A DNA stretch of 64,000 nt from Trichoplax adhaerens. Lineage: Eukaryota; Placozoa; Uniplacotomia; Trichoplacea; Trichoplacidae. Every line of letters starts with the position of its first letter. Position 1 is the stretch's first letter. A program made the position numbers and the translations under genes. A model generated the notes under the pieces. That model searched no databases and was not told the DNA's origin. It was given only the letters and a program-made list of their open reading frames with translations. Of the stretch, positions 27,401 to 40,452 are shown piece after piece. The stretch spans positions 157,500-221,499 of the forward strand of contig NW_002060963.1 in NCBI RefSeq assembly GCF_000150275.1. The letters are read 5' to 3'.

Positions 27401-30400
27401 GAAATGACTCTGTAATTTTAAGTAATTCTTATCGGTTTTAATTTAGTGCTATTTTGTCGTTGTCATTAAAATCGGGAATAAAGTGGCATTTTCCCCTGTT
27501 TTAAGTTGATTCAAAGTCTAATTTCTGTAATTTAGCAAAGTTATAAAATGACTAGAATATGTAATTAATTTGTGAAATCACTCGTGTTTGTGCTCTACTT
27601 TTAGTTACGATTGTATTTACCATGCTCATTGAAAATAACCTAGAAATAGAACGAGTTTGTGATGTTATGTGTAATCTTTAAACTGCAACTAATCCAGATC
27701 ATCTCAAATCTAATTTTGCAAGCCTTTCAATGACTTAAGATATTTGAGAATTGTTCCCAAATGTAACTATTTTTAATGTAAGCAATCGAAGTAAGTCACT
27801 AACAAATAAAAGTTTTGACGCAATATGGAGCAGTTTGACATTGCAGCTACGATTGAAAATCCACGAGACTATTCAATCCTATGCGTGGTAAAAAATTCAA
27901 GCATAGTATGCGAAATATCACCAGCGAGGCACTCTGCGTTGAGCTGGTCTTGGATGTCAAGACTGAACTACATAATAAATGCTATTTTAAACTATGCCCG
28001 CTATGGGTGGGTTTAGCCTTTTTAAGACTAGTTTATACTGTAACGTAGAGTTATTAAATCGAAATTTTTAGGTTTAGTCATGTTGTTGCAAGTTGATCGG
28101 ATTTAAAGAAATATTTACATGAATTGTAGGTTAGATATATCTTTGAAAACTTCTGAGTTCAGTTCTTTGATATTGTTCTTATTGAAAGCTCTAAGATGAA
28201 AATCAAAAATTGATCCTTGCAATTAATTACACAATTAGTGGAGTTATTTTACATATAACGAACAAGTGATATTTATAGAATGTACAAATGGACTCGTATT
28301 CTTGCTAAAATAAATCAATGATAAAAATTCCATCAGTTTTTGCTTGAAATGCTACAGAAAAATCGATTTCAGCTACTTAATGCTACTAAATAATTAAGCT
28401 AAACTCGAAGTAAATTAGAAAATGCTAACACTATCAGTAATTATGGTGGAGTAGAAGAAAACTTCTTCATAGTGCTGTAGCCAGAATTTAAAATCGAGCG
28501 ACGGTAATGTTGAAAAGAACTAATCTTACAATTGATTTAGTGTTGTTCCTTTAAATGCCTTGATATTATCGATAGCCAATTTATTTCCATTTAGATTCCT
28601 AATTATAGGCATAGAGATAAGCTTTGCGCTTTAATTTATCTTTCTAGATTTAGCACTATGATAGCAACGTAATTACAATATGACTTTAGAGCTGAAACGA
28701 ACATTGTAGCCTCGGCCCAAGGTTTTCGTTTAACAGTGTTTACTTCGTGCTTCAATACTTGCAACTGGTTCATTTTTAAATCTCTAAATATCAGATACAT
28801 TTTATATATTAATGTACACAGAAGTGGACATAATAATAATATATGTGAGTTAATTAAATATAAAAACCATTGGTCATAGAATAAATTCATAATGGAGTAT
28901 TCTACTTACATATATCTTAATCTATGTTGATTGTTGAAAATTCGTAGATCAATTTCACGAAGACGATTTCCGTAAATATGGCTGTAAATGTAAATAGGGA
29001 ATCATTAATTGGAATGATTTTATGTAAACTATTAATTAGCGTGTCGTCAGTGCAGATAGATCAAATTTAAAGTGATTTAGAATTAAGTTTTATAAATAAA
29101 TGGCAGTTCATAGTTTAAAAGGTAGGATAGTTCCTATTATTATCACCAAATATTATTCAGTCTATCTGGTAATTATATTCATTCATTTGAGTTAAGTCCT
29201 TTGCTTGTTTAAATATTTTTATTTTCTATTACATGGGTAAGTTAATTACTGTATTTGTTAAATATTTATTTTGTGTAAAAAGTAGACATTAGATAGGTTA
29301 AACCAGCTGAATTTCTTTAGTTAGTAAACATCTCTATGTTACGTAGCAGGTGATAGTAAAAGGGACTATGTATGAGCAGTACCTGTATAAGCACCTTAAG
29401 TATAGCGGTGTAAAAGGCAGAAGGGAATTTGTAACATTAGTTACGAGCAATTTGCGAAATCCGGCATTTTGCAAAATGCCGGAAATGCCTGATTTCGCAG
29501 ATTGCCGGTAGCCAATGTTAATACGCAAAAATGAACATAAAAGTATTCCAAGTCTATTTTACCACAGACTTTTAAATAGAATGCATGAGTATGAACGGTA
29601 TACAGCACTTTGTGTCTATCGGCATCAATTTATACGTATCTACAACTTTTTCTGACTTTCAAATTACTATAACGTACATCTGTCAATATCTCGACAGTAC
29701 ATTACAAATTATTATATTTCAATGGTAAATTGCTAGACGATAGAATTTCAGAGCCATCATCCTTTCTTTACTCTTATAGTGAAGATACTACAGTACCGTC
29801 ATTACCACATTCAATCTAATACTGTTACCGCATTTATTCAAAAATTCGTCATTTTACAAAATCACTAGGCGTACTACGGTAAATTACGATATTCCACAAT
29901 AGTCCATTTACGTAATTCGCAACAACTCGAGTCCTTGATGGTTTTACTAATTAAGATGGTTTAAGTGACAGATTATGAACTTGTACGTCAATTCGAGCTA
30001 TGACTATAGTAGTTACATCCAGAGCTCTTTACTTTATAGGTCAGAAATCTACTACGGAGGGTAATAGATTTAGATTATGTTACTGTTATAATGGTAGCCA
30101 CTATGTATTAAGATAGAGAGATTTTGCATGAAGCCAATAGCGAAAATGAAGAAGATTTATCAGCAAATAATGATACATGTAAACAAGGAATTTAATACGG
30201 AATCTTACAGTTGTGATAGAAAGACTGAGCTAGCAAACATCTTTTCCGACAAGGTAGTGATGTAGTTAAAGTCGAAATAGCTGTAAAGAGGTGAAAATAT
30301 TGCGAATATGTTATAGTTAAGTGCTGACGGAGAGTTCATAAAAATTACTTCAAGCCTTTGAATTGTACACCATGTTAATTAATGCTTATTTCTCTTATTT

Positions 30401-33400
30401 ATAATTAATCATACACGATATTTAAATTCGGCAAATCATTAAAAGCTGCTTCTTCGATGGTCGATATGGAATTTGAGGATAGATTTCTACATTTTTCGTT
30501 AGATCAAGAGAGTCATGATAAATGATTTTGAATGGTTACATTTGCAAAAATGCCATTTAAAATCGTTTAATTATACCAGTATATAAAGCAATTCAGTATA
30601 CGGATGTACTTACAAATACGCCAAATTCAAAAGCGAATTAAATTGATTGGAAACAAGAGTCTTAATCTTATTCCGTGCTAATGATCTATATTGTCAATAA
30701 TACAACACTTCTAGTTTTATTTCTAACAACGGTAAAAGCAAGTTTTGCCGTAATCTTTTATATATTGGCTAGGTCAAGGAAGCTTCATTAAACTATATTT
30801 CTTACCATATCAGGCATTACTTAATTTTTATCTAATATAAAGTATCTTAAATAAAATCATTTTTGCAAATATCAAAATTTGATGTAAACTTGAAAATCAA
30901 GAGACTTAATAATTAGTCGGTTAGGACGATGAGCTTTTTGAGACAGCCACTTATCGCCAATAGTATACATGAAAAGTAGACAGTAATTTTCCTAATTCTT
31001 ATTTACTTGATCAACTTTAATACCTCGATAGCTTTAATGGGCTACTTACAGCGATCTCAATGCAGGTAACATATTAAAGCTATATGGCTCCACTATTTTG
31101 ATTAAATTTGCTTCTAGATGTCTATTAATATCAATTAAGTTAAGTTACCTTTTTATCGAACGATAAATGGTGCTCATACTATTAAACAAATCTGTTTTGT
31201 TAACATTATAATCATATCGATTAATAAATGGTCTTCAGATGAAGTTTATTATTTGCGTACTGACTTACAAGTCTATAAGAGATGAAAGAATGGGAAAACT
31301 TGTATTTCTTACGGCAGAAATATTATTAAGATTAAGATATCTATCGACAGATCATACCGATTAGATTCGATTCTTCGTTTACTATAGCCATTACTTGGCT
31401 AAATGAACGTTGAATTATTTTCTTTATTCTTAAATCAAGCTGCTAAATACTCACAAATACATTAAATCAGACAACCCTTTGAATTTGTGCCTTTCTAATC
31501 TGAATGCCTCAGGTCCAACATGGCTCAAATCGCTAAGATGAAACGTATCAAAAATTTAAAATAATGTATAGCTAGGATTTCATACGAAGTCAATAAAACT
31601 AGATTTTTTAATACCATATTTATGTTAACGTCATAAATTTGTTTTCCTAACTAACTTTATAGTTTAACTGTTACTTTACTTATGCCTACAGATATTTTAA
31701 CTTTGGATGATGGCTGAATGAATAGTTAGAATGAATGCGGCATGCAGCAATGTTCCTAGATGAAATAAAATAACAAAATATGGACATAGTTATAGTGTGA
31801 GATTACCAATCAATCTTATCAGGTATTGTTCACTTCATGTAAAAATGTTGTTTTATATTTGCAGCTCATGATCGTGAGCTATTATATTATTGGCGACAAT
31901 ACCGGCAGTAACTATTATTTATTAGCTATGGAACTAACAAAGAATCCAGGTTGGAAAGTTGTGATAACGCTGCTCCTCCATCGTCTGCTAAATTCATTGA
32001 GGAAGCCTCCCTAGGTGTAATTATTAACGTTCGTATATAAAGTAAAAGAAGATTATTCAAGTTCGTAAATGTTTCCTTACCTGTCGTATAGTAGCTTATT
32101 TTGCAAGCTATTATGAACCGTTCATATAAGGTAAGCAATTTTTATTATTGTAATTAATGATCATTAATTATAATGGCTTACAGAAATTCAATGTTGCGGA
32201 AAACTAGGAGAGAATCTTCCTTTAACGTAGGTACGTATGTATATTTTAAACTCCTGTAGACAGCAAATAAGGTACAAACGCATTAGAATCTTAATAGAAT
32301 CAAATGGACACTTTATAATAACCAATAGTTTCTTAACAATGTTATGCTCGGTATGCTATATACGATTTAGTAAGCTATGTGATTAGTCATCATATTCACA
32401 ATTATGTCTTTCTGTAGTTATATTTACAAGTATTATGAGCTATAGCTATAAATGATGCAAGATATCATTCACATAATTGTATTATTGTAACAAAGATCAA
32501 TTTAGAGAATACTATGTTCTGTATGTGTTATATAGAGAGGAGTGTTAGTCTTAACGGTGAATAAATATCTAATTTTTATTCTGAAGTCTACATTTACAAT
32601 TTTTTTAATTCCGGCAGCGGACTTGCTGTGAGCAGTGGTGATATCGATGAGATTAAATTGCTTTTCAAGGATCTAAGTTATAAATACATTAGTATAAAGT
32701 TTTGAAATTGCTAAGCACTACGTATAATAAAGTTCTTTCACGATAATTCGTACCGTGCTTAGGAAATAAATAAGAAAGCTATACAGAGTGGAAGCTTACA
32801 AGCTAGTTAAACTTCGCATTATTGATAAAGTTGACGCATTAATGTGAGTAATGAAATTTTTATCGGTTCTCCTGAAATACGAAAGTCAATTTGGTAATTG
32901 ATTAATTGTTTTACTTGTACGATCTCAGCGTTAATGGGTGAGATTCCATTAAATTTAGCTCATTTAGATATTGACAGTATCGTAACATGATGTATATAGG
33001 AGTATACAACTTTACATAGTGCTTAACTTACAAGGTTTTTAAGGAATTGGAGCAATTGCTCAGGGCGTCAACGTTGAGTTTCTCTAATCGATTCATCTCC
33101 AGAAATCTGTTTACGTATGATAGCAATTTCCGCTTATTAATGGTTGTATGTGTGATATATATGCCAATATAGCAGCGATATTAATTTTTACAGAAGGTTC
33201 TTACAGTTATTTTGACACTCATTTTATAACGTACAATCAATTATAAATTTTTAAATTATTTTGAACAGTGTTAGAGCTGACAAATTAAGATTATTTGGAT
33301 AGGAAAACAACATTCTCTAAATTTTCAAAATAGAATAAGGTAAGTTCTTTGCTTTTCGAGTATTGTATAATAAGTACTAGATAAATAGTGCGTGTATTTC

Positions 33401-36400
33401 GAAGGTGGAACGTCGCACTTACATCTAGAAATAATAAGGGCAAAGTGCAGGAGAAAGAGTAACAAAATACAGCTAAAGCTAAAAGTAGCGCAGCTATCAA
33501 ACGGAACTTATTAAATCGACCTTCTTTGTGCCGCTCGTGTAAATTATTCCATATATATATATAAATCGAATATATCAAAGGTGAACAATTTCTATTTTTC
33601 TTAATTGTTAGGTTAATGCCTTACATATATTTTAGCTGTCTTGGACCATTGCAGATGCTTTCATCAATTTCTCGAAAGGTGTTTCTATTCAAATTTCTAT
33701 AATATTTTGCAAAAGAAAATTAATCATAAATTACGACCCATTATCATTTTAAATAATACTAGGTTACACGATAGAACTAATCTATTAGCGGCACTTATAA
33801 AGACGTAATTAGGATAAAAGTTACATTTCTTGCAGTGAAACAAGATTGGAAAAAACTCCTAGAGGAAATTGCTGTATTCTGTTGTCGTTTAAATCTCTAC
33901 GTAAGAAAAATTTTGTCGTTTTTATAATTATTATCAATTTTTTAATCTTACTGACTCAGCTGAGTATAACTTGGCTATACGAGCTCGTATGATTGTATTC
34001 ACAATCGAAACCTTTTCTTTCAAAGAATTTATTTTTGTAGATTTGATTTTAAAAGTAAGCTGTGATTTTATCAGATATTGTACAGCAGTACTTTACAATC
34101 TAAAAAATCATGATTAGGATAACTTACAGCTTTACTAAAGAAATTAATCCGTAAAATGTCTGATTGCTGAGTACTTTCAGGGCATTAGAAGATAGGATCC
34201 TAAAATCAGTAAATACCTTAGCTCTTTTTTTTAGCAGATGTTTTAATTATGAGAGCATTGATAATTAATCATAAATTATTTCGGCAAGGTGAGAGTACAT
34301 GATAAATGAGTGTTTATACATTACTGATTAATTGTTATTATATTGTTGAAAATAATGTTCTAAATGTTACAATATCGTATAAATATTTATGATTGTCAAA
34401 GATAGTTCTAAAGAATTTATGTAGGTGAGCTTATTTTCCATGTTTATGACATTTTAAATTATTTGCTTTCTTACAAAATTTTTAAGTTGCTTAGCTCTTT
34501 AAATGCTCCGTCACAAATAGTTTTGATGCCGCAATTCTCAGCTTTGCTAATTATTAGATATAAACAAGTCGAATAGTGCTGATGAGATTTATTTTAAATT
34601 ATGAATGTAAAGTATCAGTTAAATAGAAATAATCAAAGCTAAAGATTATTACAGATAATTCAGACGAGGCAATTTTGAGAATACTCCACAGTTGAGGTAA
34701 CGCTGTCTTCTACTAGCGATGTTGCTATCAAATAATAAATCAATCTTATTTATTTCGTTATAATTCTTTCGCGCGATCTATTGTAATATCTATTAAAGAT
34801 ATTCTTGGCTAATTTAATGATTGAAACATGGCTGTATTAGCTTTGCGGAAAAATAGCTCTATACGGCAGTTGGATAGTTATATCTTCTATGTTAACAGCA
34901 TTCTTATAAATATATAATCATTATAATATAACTCTAGTAACAAAGAGATAGCTGAGTATCACGAATTGCCAGCTAATATCATTTTATCAGGATAAATTCT
35001 TATTTCTCGGAACTAACAGTGATTTCAAGGAAGGCATTTCATGAAACAATCCTCGGGCAAGATCGTTGATGTCAGTGTACGCTAGATTACTAAAAGCAAA
35101 AAAGTAACCTGTTTTATTAATTTTTTAATATATATTAATGGAGCTATCTGATATTGAGGTGTACATATATAATTTTGCCATCACATTTTGATTAATATCA
35201 CCTCGATACTGTACTAACATAGTTGTGATGTTTTTCATGTCTGAAAAGAAATTTCTCTCAAATGCTGTGATTGGGTTTCTTTGCAAGTTTCTGAACAAAT
35301 AATAACATACTCGTATAAGTTTTAATTTTTTAATTCTCAGATGATCAAGGGATTTTTGTGCGGTTTAATGATAACCCGAAATTTCTAGTTAGTTTTAGTT
35401 ATTCGGTATTATTAAGCTAAATAGTATGTTGACTAATACACATATGCTCAGTTCTTAGTTTATGAAGTATGTTAAATATTTTCTGTTCTAAGTAAGTTTA
35501 ATCAAGGATATAACATAGACACATAGAGTATTAAAGAATTTGTTAATACAGTACTTACAAATTTTGCAGGAATTTCAAATTTTGAAGAGTTTGACGATTT
35601 ATGCTTCGAATTTTGTTCGATGATAATTCTCTACCATAAAGAAGATAGAAATAGAGCTGTCAATTGCCCAGTAAAAATGGTAAAAGAATCTATGGAAGTA
35701 GATAAGCTCACATGAAATTCAAGCTTAGTAGATTGGAAAATGTTCCATTTTCAATTACTCGAATATGAGAGTTTCTTGCATATCTGGCATAATTTCAGAT
35801 AATTTGTTTACAAAATATAAAAATACAGAGATAAGACACATTTATTCATCATAAAATAGTAATCCTGGAAAAAATGCAATAATGAAATAGTATAAATTTT
35901 AGAAGAAAGGTATGATACTCTTGTCACTTATTTACGTACAATCCCTTTAAATTTCTTAATGGCTTAAAAATTTTTCTTTCCAGTGAGATTAAGAATGTTG
36001 ACCTTATAGAACTACAATTTCAACCATTGCGTCATTATTTATTATATTTTTACAATGTATTTCTGTAATGTAAACCTGCTACGCTTTATAGCACTATAAA
36101 ATCTAAGAAATAAAGTATTGTAAGTAATTAATGGGTTATTGCAATTCGATTATAATTGGCCAATTGTATGTAATGCATGATAAGCAACGTAGTGATAGAT
36201 ATTTTAATGCAGTAGGTTACGATAATGTAAACGTTATATTCTGTTATTTGAAATAAAGAAAAATTAGATTATGTGAAGGACCATGAAAATGATTCCGGAC
36301 ATACAGATCTATTAGTTGCGGAGTGTGTTCGAAGACACCTTGAGGTAATTGAGAGATTGGATTTTCGGCGATTGATCTAAATCGTATCATTAATTTAAAA

Positions 36401-37968
36401 TTTATTAAAATTAAATAAAAAATTAAAAGAAATCTACATACAGCTTTTCAAGGTTCACTAATCCTCTGAAGGCATCTTTACTGATGGTGTTAATGAAATT
36501 TCGATTAAGATATCTAAAAAAAGATCAAGATAGTATAATGTCAATAACTTGGTAAAAATTTGCTAGTTAGCAATATTGCCTAAGATATCTAAAGTTATAG
36601 ACACATAAGAATCATGCTGATTGAATTTATTTGTATTCCGTAAGGATGGTAATGCGATGTAAGGTATAGTGTCAAATTAATTTACGAGACATTCTGTTGA
36701 GAGTATCTGACTTTCAATAATAATATTACGATTAGTGCTAAATGAAGATAGAATGAATTTAACAGTAACAATGGCATTTGTTTGTACTGCAAGATAAATT
36801 AAATAAATATGTTCCATATTAACTAGTAAATTAGGTTTGATGATATCAATGCGTGTTCGATTCTATTGTCTTTCAGTTTTCTTAATGATTTATAATGGTA
36901 TATGCCTAAGGTCTGCATAAGGCTAGAAATTGTTCTCTTTATTGAACGAAAATGAATGTCAGTTGTAGATTTTAGAATATTTTATTCATTATTTTTAGCA
37001 AATATGCGTTTAGATATTCATTAATATACAGTAAAAATTTTAATTTAGGGATTGCTACAAAATCGAGATAAGAGGAAAAATATACTTTCGGAATTGATTC
37101 CGCTAGCTTCGATATTAACAAGGTATAAGAAATATTTGATGTTTATGAATTTGCAAGATAGAATTTTCTGTTATATGCATTAATGGTATATTGTTCAGCT
37201 TTAAGGCTAGGATCCTAAGCTTTAAGTAATATTTAGGTGATGAAACATCTATTATGTACTTTGTTTATTACTTACAAAAATCGTAAAACCTTCAAATTCT
37301 TGAACGTATCATCATGGATCGTTGTTAGAAAGTTCGTAGTTAAGTCTCTGAATAGAGTCGTAAGTTACCAGTAATAGCACACAGAAACTAGTCAGTTATC
37401 ACATATAATTGATTTAGAATAGCCGAGATCAATTTAGTTAGCGCTTACAGATGCCTTAGATTTGGTAGATTTTTTAATACTTCTGGATTTAGATTTTCAC
37501 TAAAAATCCGGTTCGTGGTTAGTTGACTACAGCAGAGGTAGAGTATATTGTTAATAATCTCTTGTCACTATCAATTATTAATACAATCTTAAATGAAAGT
37601 TAATAGAATGCTTGCGATTACATTTGTAATTATGATTCCTTCTAGTAAACGCAAAAATATTAAACTTGACGGGTATGGTTGGGACTATTACATCGGATAA
37701 TTCTAATACTGAAGATGCTATATGGGCAAAAATATTTTACCTTTACAATCCCTACTTTTAGGTTAGCTGTATATCGGTACTTATGATGTTCTTTAAATAT
37801 TATTAATATCGTAACTGACTTAATCATAAGTTATTAGAAGATAGCCAGCAATAGCAGTTTAGCTAAAAGGTTTCACAGACAATCAAATGGACTTACACAA
37901 AAGAAATCCATGGTTGAAGAATTGATGTATCGATTGGAAATTGTGCAAGATAATTCATCACTATTTGT
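24406..37968 (-). CDS. LRR-GPCR gene B: N-terminal LRR exons (33)
   Basis: From N- to C-terminus: 37897-37968, 37449-37526, 37276-37347, 36442-36513, 35940-36011, 35712-35783, 35559-35630, 35219-35290, 35018-35089, 34653-34724, 34475-34546, 34128-34199, 33825-33896, 33625-33696, 33032-33106, 32800-32871, 32598-32672, 32182-32253, 31939-32010, 31455-31532, 31269-31340, 31050-31121, 30614-30685, 30209-30280, 28910-28981, 28530-28598, 28119-28190, 26226-26297, 25936-26007, 25747-25818, 25562-25633, 24551-24619, 24406-24477. All keep one phase and are 69-78 nt. Each encodes one repeat (for example ELSSNKIRSI at 35559, ILSSNALKVL at 34128). The first 18 match gene A exon by exon. With the 13 exons nearer the membrane this gives 46 LRRs, far above the 9-17 usual for LGRs. 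Either this is one giant receptor, or two transcription units share one 7TM exon. No other 7TM exon occurs here. Confidence 0.8.
24915..25447 (+). mobile_element. Solo LTR, family B copy 2, inside an intron of gene B
   Basis: 533 bp with inverted ends TGTGAT/ATCACA, a TATA box (tataaaag, 25287-25294) and AATAAA about 100 bp later, aligned with 11842-12385. It lies between LRR exons 24551 and 25562, in the orientation opposite to gene B. It is also about 650 bp upstream of the signal-peptide-like exon at 24262. No clear target duplication. Confidence 0.7.
29461..29482. repeat. Perfect 22-bp palindrome in an intron
   Basis: CCGGCATTTTGCAAAATGCC followed by GG is its own reverse complement. It is flanked by an outer imperfect pair (gcgaaat ... 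atttcgc), so a hairpin could extend further. The G+C-rich arms stand out in AT-rich DNA. It could be a miniature-element relic or a protein-binding site; nothing nearby decides. Confidence 0.6.
33423..33578 (-). other. Hydrophobic open frame ending at a good splice donor
   Basis: ATG at 33578 leads to 52 codons with a long hydrophobic stretch (RLIAALLLALAVFCYSF) and ends at GTAAGT in phase 0. It resembles a signal-peptide exon, but the phase does not fit the next LRR exons, which need two carried bases. It may be an alternative first exon of another product or chance in an intron. Confidence 0.2.
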
Positions 37969-38319
37969 CTGATAAGATATGTAGGATAAAATACGTCAGA
38001 TGAGTATTTTAATTTTAATGAATATAATTTTCATTATTAACTGTCTTGTTACGATAAGAAGTAAGCTGCACTTTAGATAAACAGAAGATCAAAATAGAAC
38101 TAAATTTTTATTTTTACCGCACGATAATTTTATAAGGTATCAGTAATAAATCGAAATATTTGAGTGGTATTAATAACAAGTTTTTAGCTCAGTATGTTCT
38201 CCTTGATAGCTAATCTGCTGCACAACTGTACATCGGTAAATTAATTTAGTCTAAGAAGTATAATTTGTACAAATCTTCTACTAGATTAAATTTCAAGCCT
38301 AAAACTTATGGTCATTTAC

Positions 38320-38373
38320 AGCGAAATTACCTTAACATCTATTAAATTTATGCTACGGTTAAGAAACATTATT
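38320..38373 (-). pseudogene. Short degenerate LRR-like exon
   Basis: A 54-nt segment between AG and GTAAAT in the LRR phase, with a recognisable first half of a repeat (..FLNRSINLI) but the second half missing. No counterpart in gene A lies between its LRRNT exon and first LRR. Probably decayed. Confidence 0.3.
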
Positions 38374-38530
38374 CTCCCAGTGGAAATACTATATTAATTA
38401 CTATTGAATTATATTAATAAGACCTATTACTAGTGACTGAAATAGTTTAAAATGCTTTTACTTGGTTATACTCGAATTTAGCGATCAGTAAGGTTTAAAC
38501 TCTTATTTAATTTAAGATAAGTATACATAC

Positions 38531-38639
38531 ATCTTTTTATAAGGAATGACAATGTTGTCGATAGCCTTTGTCATCCTTTGCAACACACACTGCATGTATG
38601 TTGCACCGCATTTACAGCCGGCGATACAGGGCAATGTTA
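38531..38639 (-). CDS. LRR-GPCR gene B: LRRNT cap exon
   Basis: 109-nt exon (2 bases, 35 codons, 2 bases), the same length and phase as the gene A exon 7203-7311. It reads TLPCIAGCKCGATYMQC.. and ends in ..NIVIPYKKM, the Cys-rich N-terminal cap (LRRNT) that precedes LRR arrays of secreted and receptor proteins. The donor GTATGT splices in phase to the LRR exon at 37897. The cysteines are expected to form disulphides that close the hydrophobic core. Confidence 0.85.
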
Positions 38640-38709
38640 CTGAAGAAAATTAGGTAAAATATTAACTCCATATGTTAGATACTAGTTGCAAGTTTAGAAC
38701 GAGAAACTT

Positions 38710-39200
38710 TATAGAAAAGTGAAATAAAACAATAATTCAGTAACTAGTTGTAATTTATTTTATATTTATACGCAGTTTCAACAAGGACTACTAAGGCAGA
38801 AAGAACTATAATACCGATTAAATGACTAGTTGTAATTTGTTTTATTCTTATATAGTTGCTGCAGGAACTAGTAAAATAGAAATAAATTAAACACTGATTC
38901 AATAACTAGTTGTAATTTTTATTTTTTACATAGTTCCAGCAGGAACTACTAAGATAGAGAGAAATAGAACACTGATTCAATAGCTAGTTGCAATTTGTTT
39001 TATTTTTATATAGTTCCTGTAGAGACTACTAAGACAGAGGGAATAAAAACTCTGATTCAATAATTAGTTGTAATTTGTTTTACTTTTACATAGGTCCAGC
39101 AGGGACTACTGAGACACAAAGATAAAACACTACTTCAATAACTACAGTAGTTGCAGTTTGTTTTATTATTATACAGTTCCTGTAGGGATTACTAAAAGAG
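38710..39200. repeat. Minisatellite, about 87-bp unit, about 6 copies
   Basis: Head-to-tail copies of a unit with 'aactagttgtaattt', 'tatagttcctgcaggaacta' and 'aaacactgattcaata'. The units differ by scattered substitutions and small indels. The array lies in the intron between the LRRNT exon and the Cys-rich exon of gene B. Two further units occur at 44690-44825. Confidence 0.9.
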
Positions 39201-39807
39201 AGAAAGGGAGAGAGGGACGAGAAATGACCGTTCAGCGCAAAATAATGCCGAGAGTTATCATTTTTCTAGTTATCCTACCATATGATACAGATGAAATTGT
39301 AACTATACTGTATATAACTATTCTGGTGGCCAATGTGGATGACAATCATAGACAGCATAATGCGGACATAAGATATAATTGAAATGACCAGCAAATGTGC
39401 CAGTCTCTCCATTTTTAGTATAGCGAACGACCATTTCCCGTCCTTCTCTTTTTTTTAGTAGCGTTTCGTTTCAGATGATTATAAAAATGGTGCGGAAGAA
39501 TTGTTGTATCAAGTTATTGAAATAAAGTTCAAAGTTCAAATTGTTGCCCACAATAGGAGATAGTTAGCTTATAAGATTACAGTAGAAAAATGGACGCTAC
39601 TGGTAATCTCAGAAGTCAAGTTTAAAGTTTCAGTGCTGTACAAATAACATAACTAGAGGAGCAATTAGATCGTCAGTAACCTCGCTGTGATGAAAACTTG
39701 AATTTACTGTACAAATGAGATTGGTATAATCAGTTATTGCTGTCATGAAATAGATAAATATCTGTAGATATTGCAGATACGGTAGTTCTAGCTAGCTAAA
39801 AATAACC

Positions 39808-39985
39808 TGTAGTATTAGCAAGTTATCAGACCGTTTTGCTAAATTAAAGAAAGTAAAAGTACAGCTACAATATGTGATCTTCTAGTGTCTTGATGGCTAT
39901 AATAAATTGCAATATTAGAAAGTTATTAGGTCGATTTACTAAGTTGAAGAAAGAAAAGTACAGCTACTTAAATTCGCTCATGGCA
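39808..39985. repeat. Diverged tandem duplication, two units of about 95 bp
   Basis: Both units carry '..tattag.aagttat.ag..cg.tt..ctaa.tt.aagaaag.aaaagtacagctac'. They are clearly related but well diverged. They lie in the same intron as the minisatellite. Confidence 0.6.
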
Positions 39986-40428
39986 GTAATATTTTCGTGA
40001 AATGCTATATGAGGATCAGTTTTTATTTTAGAAAAAGCGTATTATAGGGATATTGGCTTGAAACATTGCAAATTACCCAGAAGTGCCTGATTTAGGTGAA
40101 ATGTAGGTAAGATACCGATACTAGCTTGAAATTACATTAGTCTCAAATAAGCATCTATTACAAATTGAGAAGTTATAAAGTAAAAAGCACAAGTATATAC
40201 AGACTGTATACAGTACGCGAAGTACAGTAGAACAAATGTAGGTTCTGCTAGTGTTATTAGAAAAGGTGTCGATGTGTTTCTTATTGAGAAAGACTAGTCG
40301 CACACATTAATAGAAATGGATGTGAAAACATATTTGTATTATTAGTCAATGATAATTAGAGGTTCAAGAATTGTAATTACTATTCTTTAACACTGCTTTT
40401 ATAATAAATGTCATTAGACAAAAAAATG

Positions 40429-40452
40429 GTATATATATATATATATATATGT
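40429..40452. repeat. (TA)n microsatellite
   Basis: An uninterrupted run of TA dinucleotides of about 20 bp in intron sequence. Confidence 0.9.

Noticed and set aside
28636-28890. 84-codon hydrophobic minus-strand ORF filling an intron between LRR exons
   Set aside because: It looks a little like two GPCR helices, but has no conserved motif, no splice support and no partner in gene A. AT-rich introns often give hydrophobic ORFs.
33202-33273. 72-nt segment with good donor and AG at the expected place
   Set aside because: At least three stops in the LRR frame.
37746-37817. 72-nt segment with AG and GT at LRR spacing
   Set aside because: Several in-frame stops; a chance match or a dead exon.
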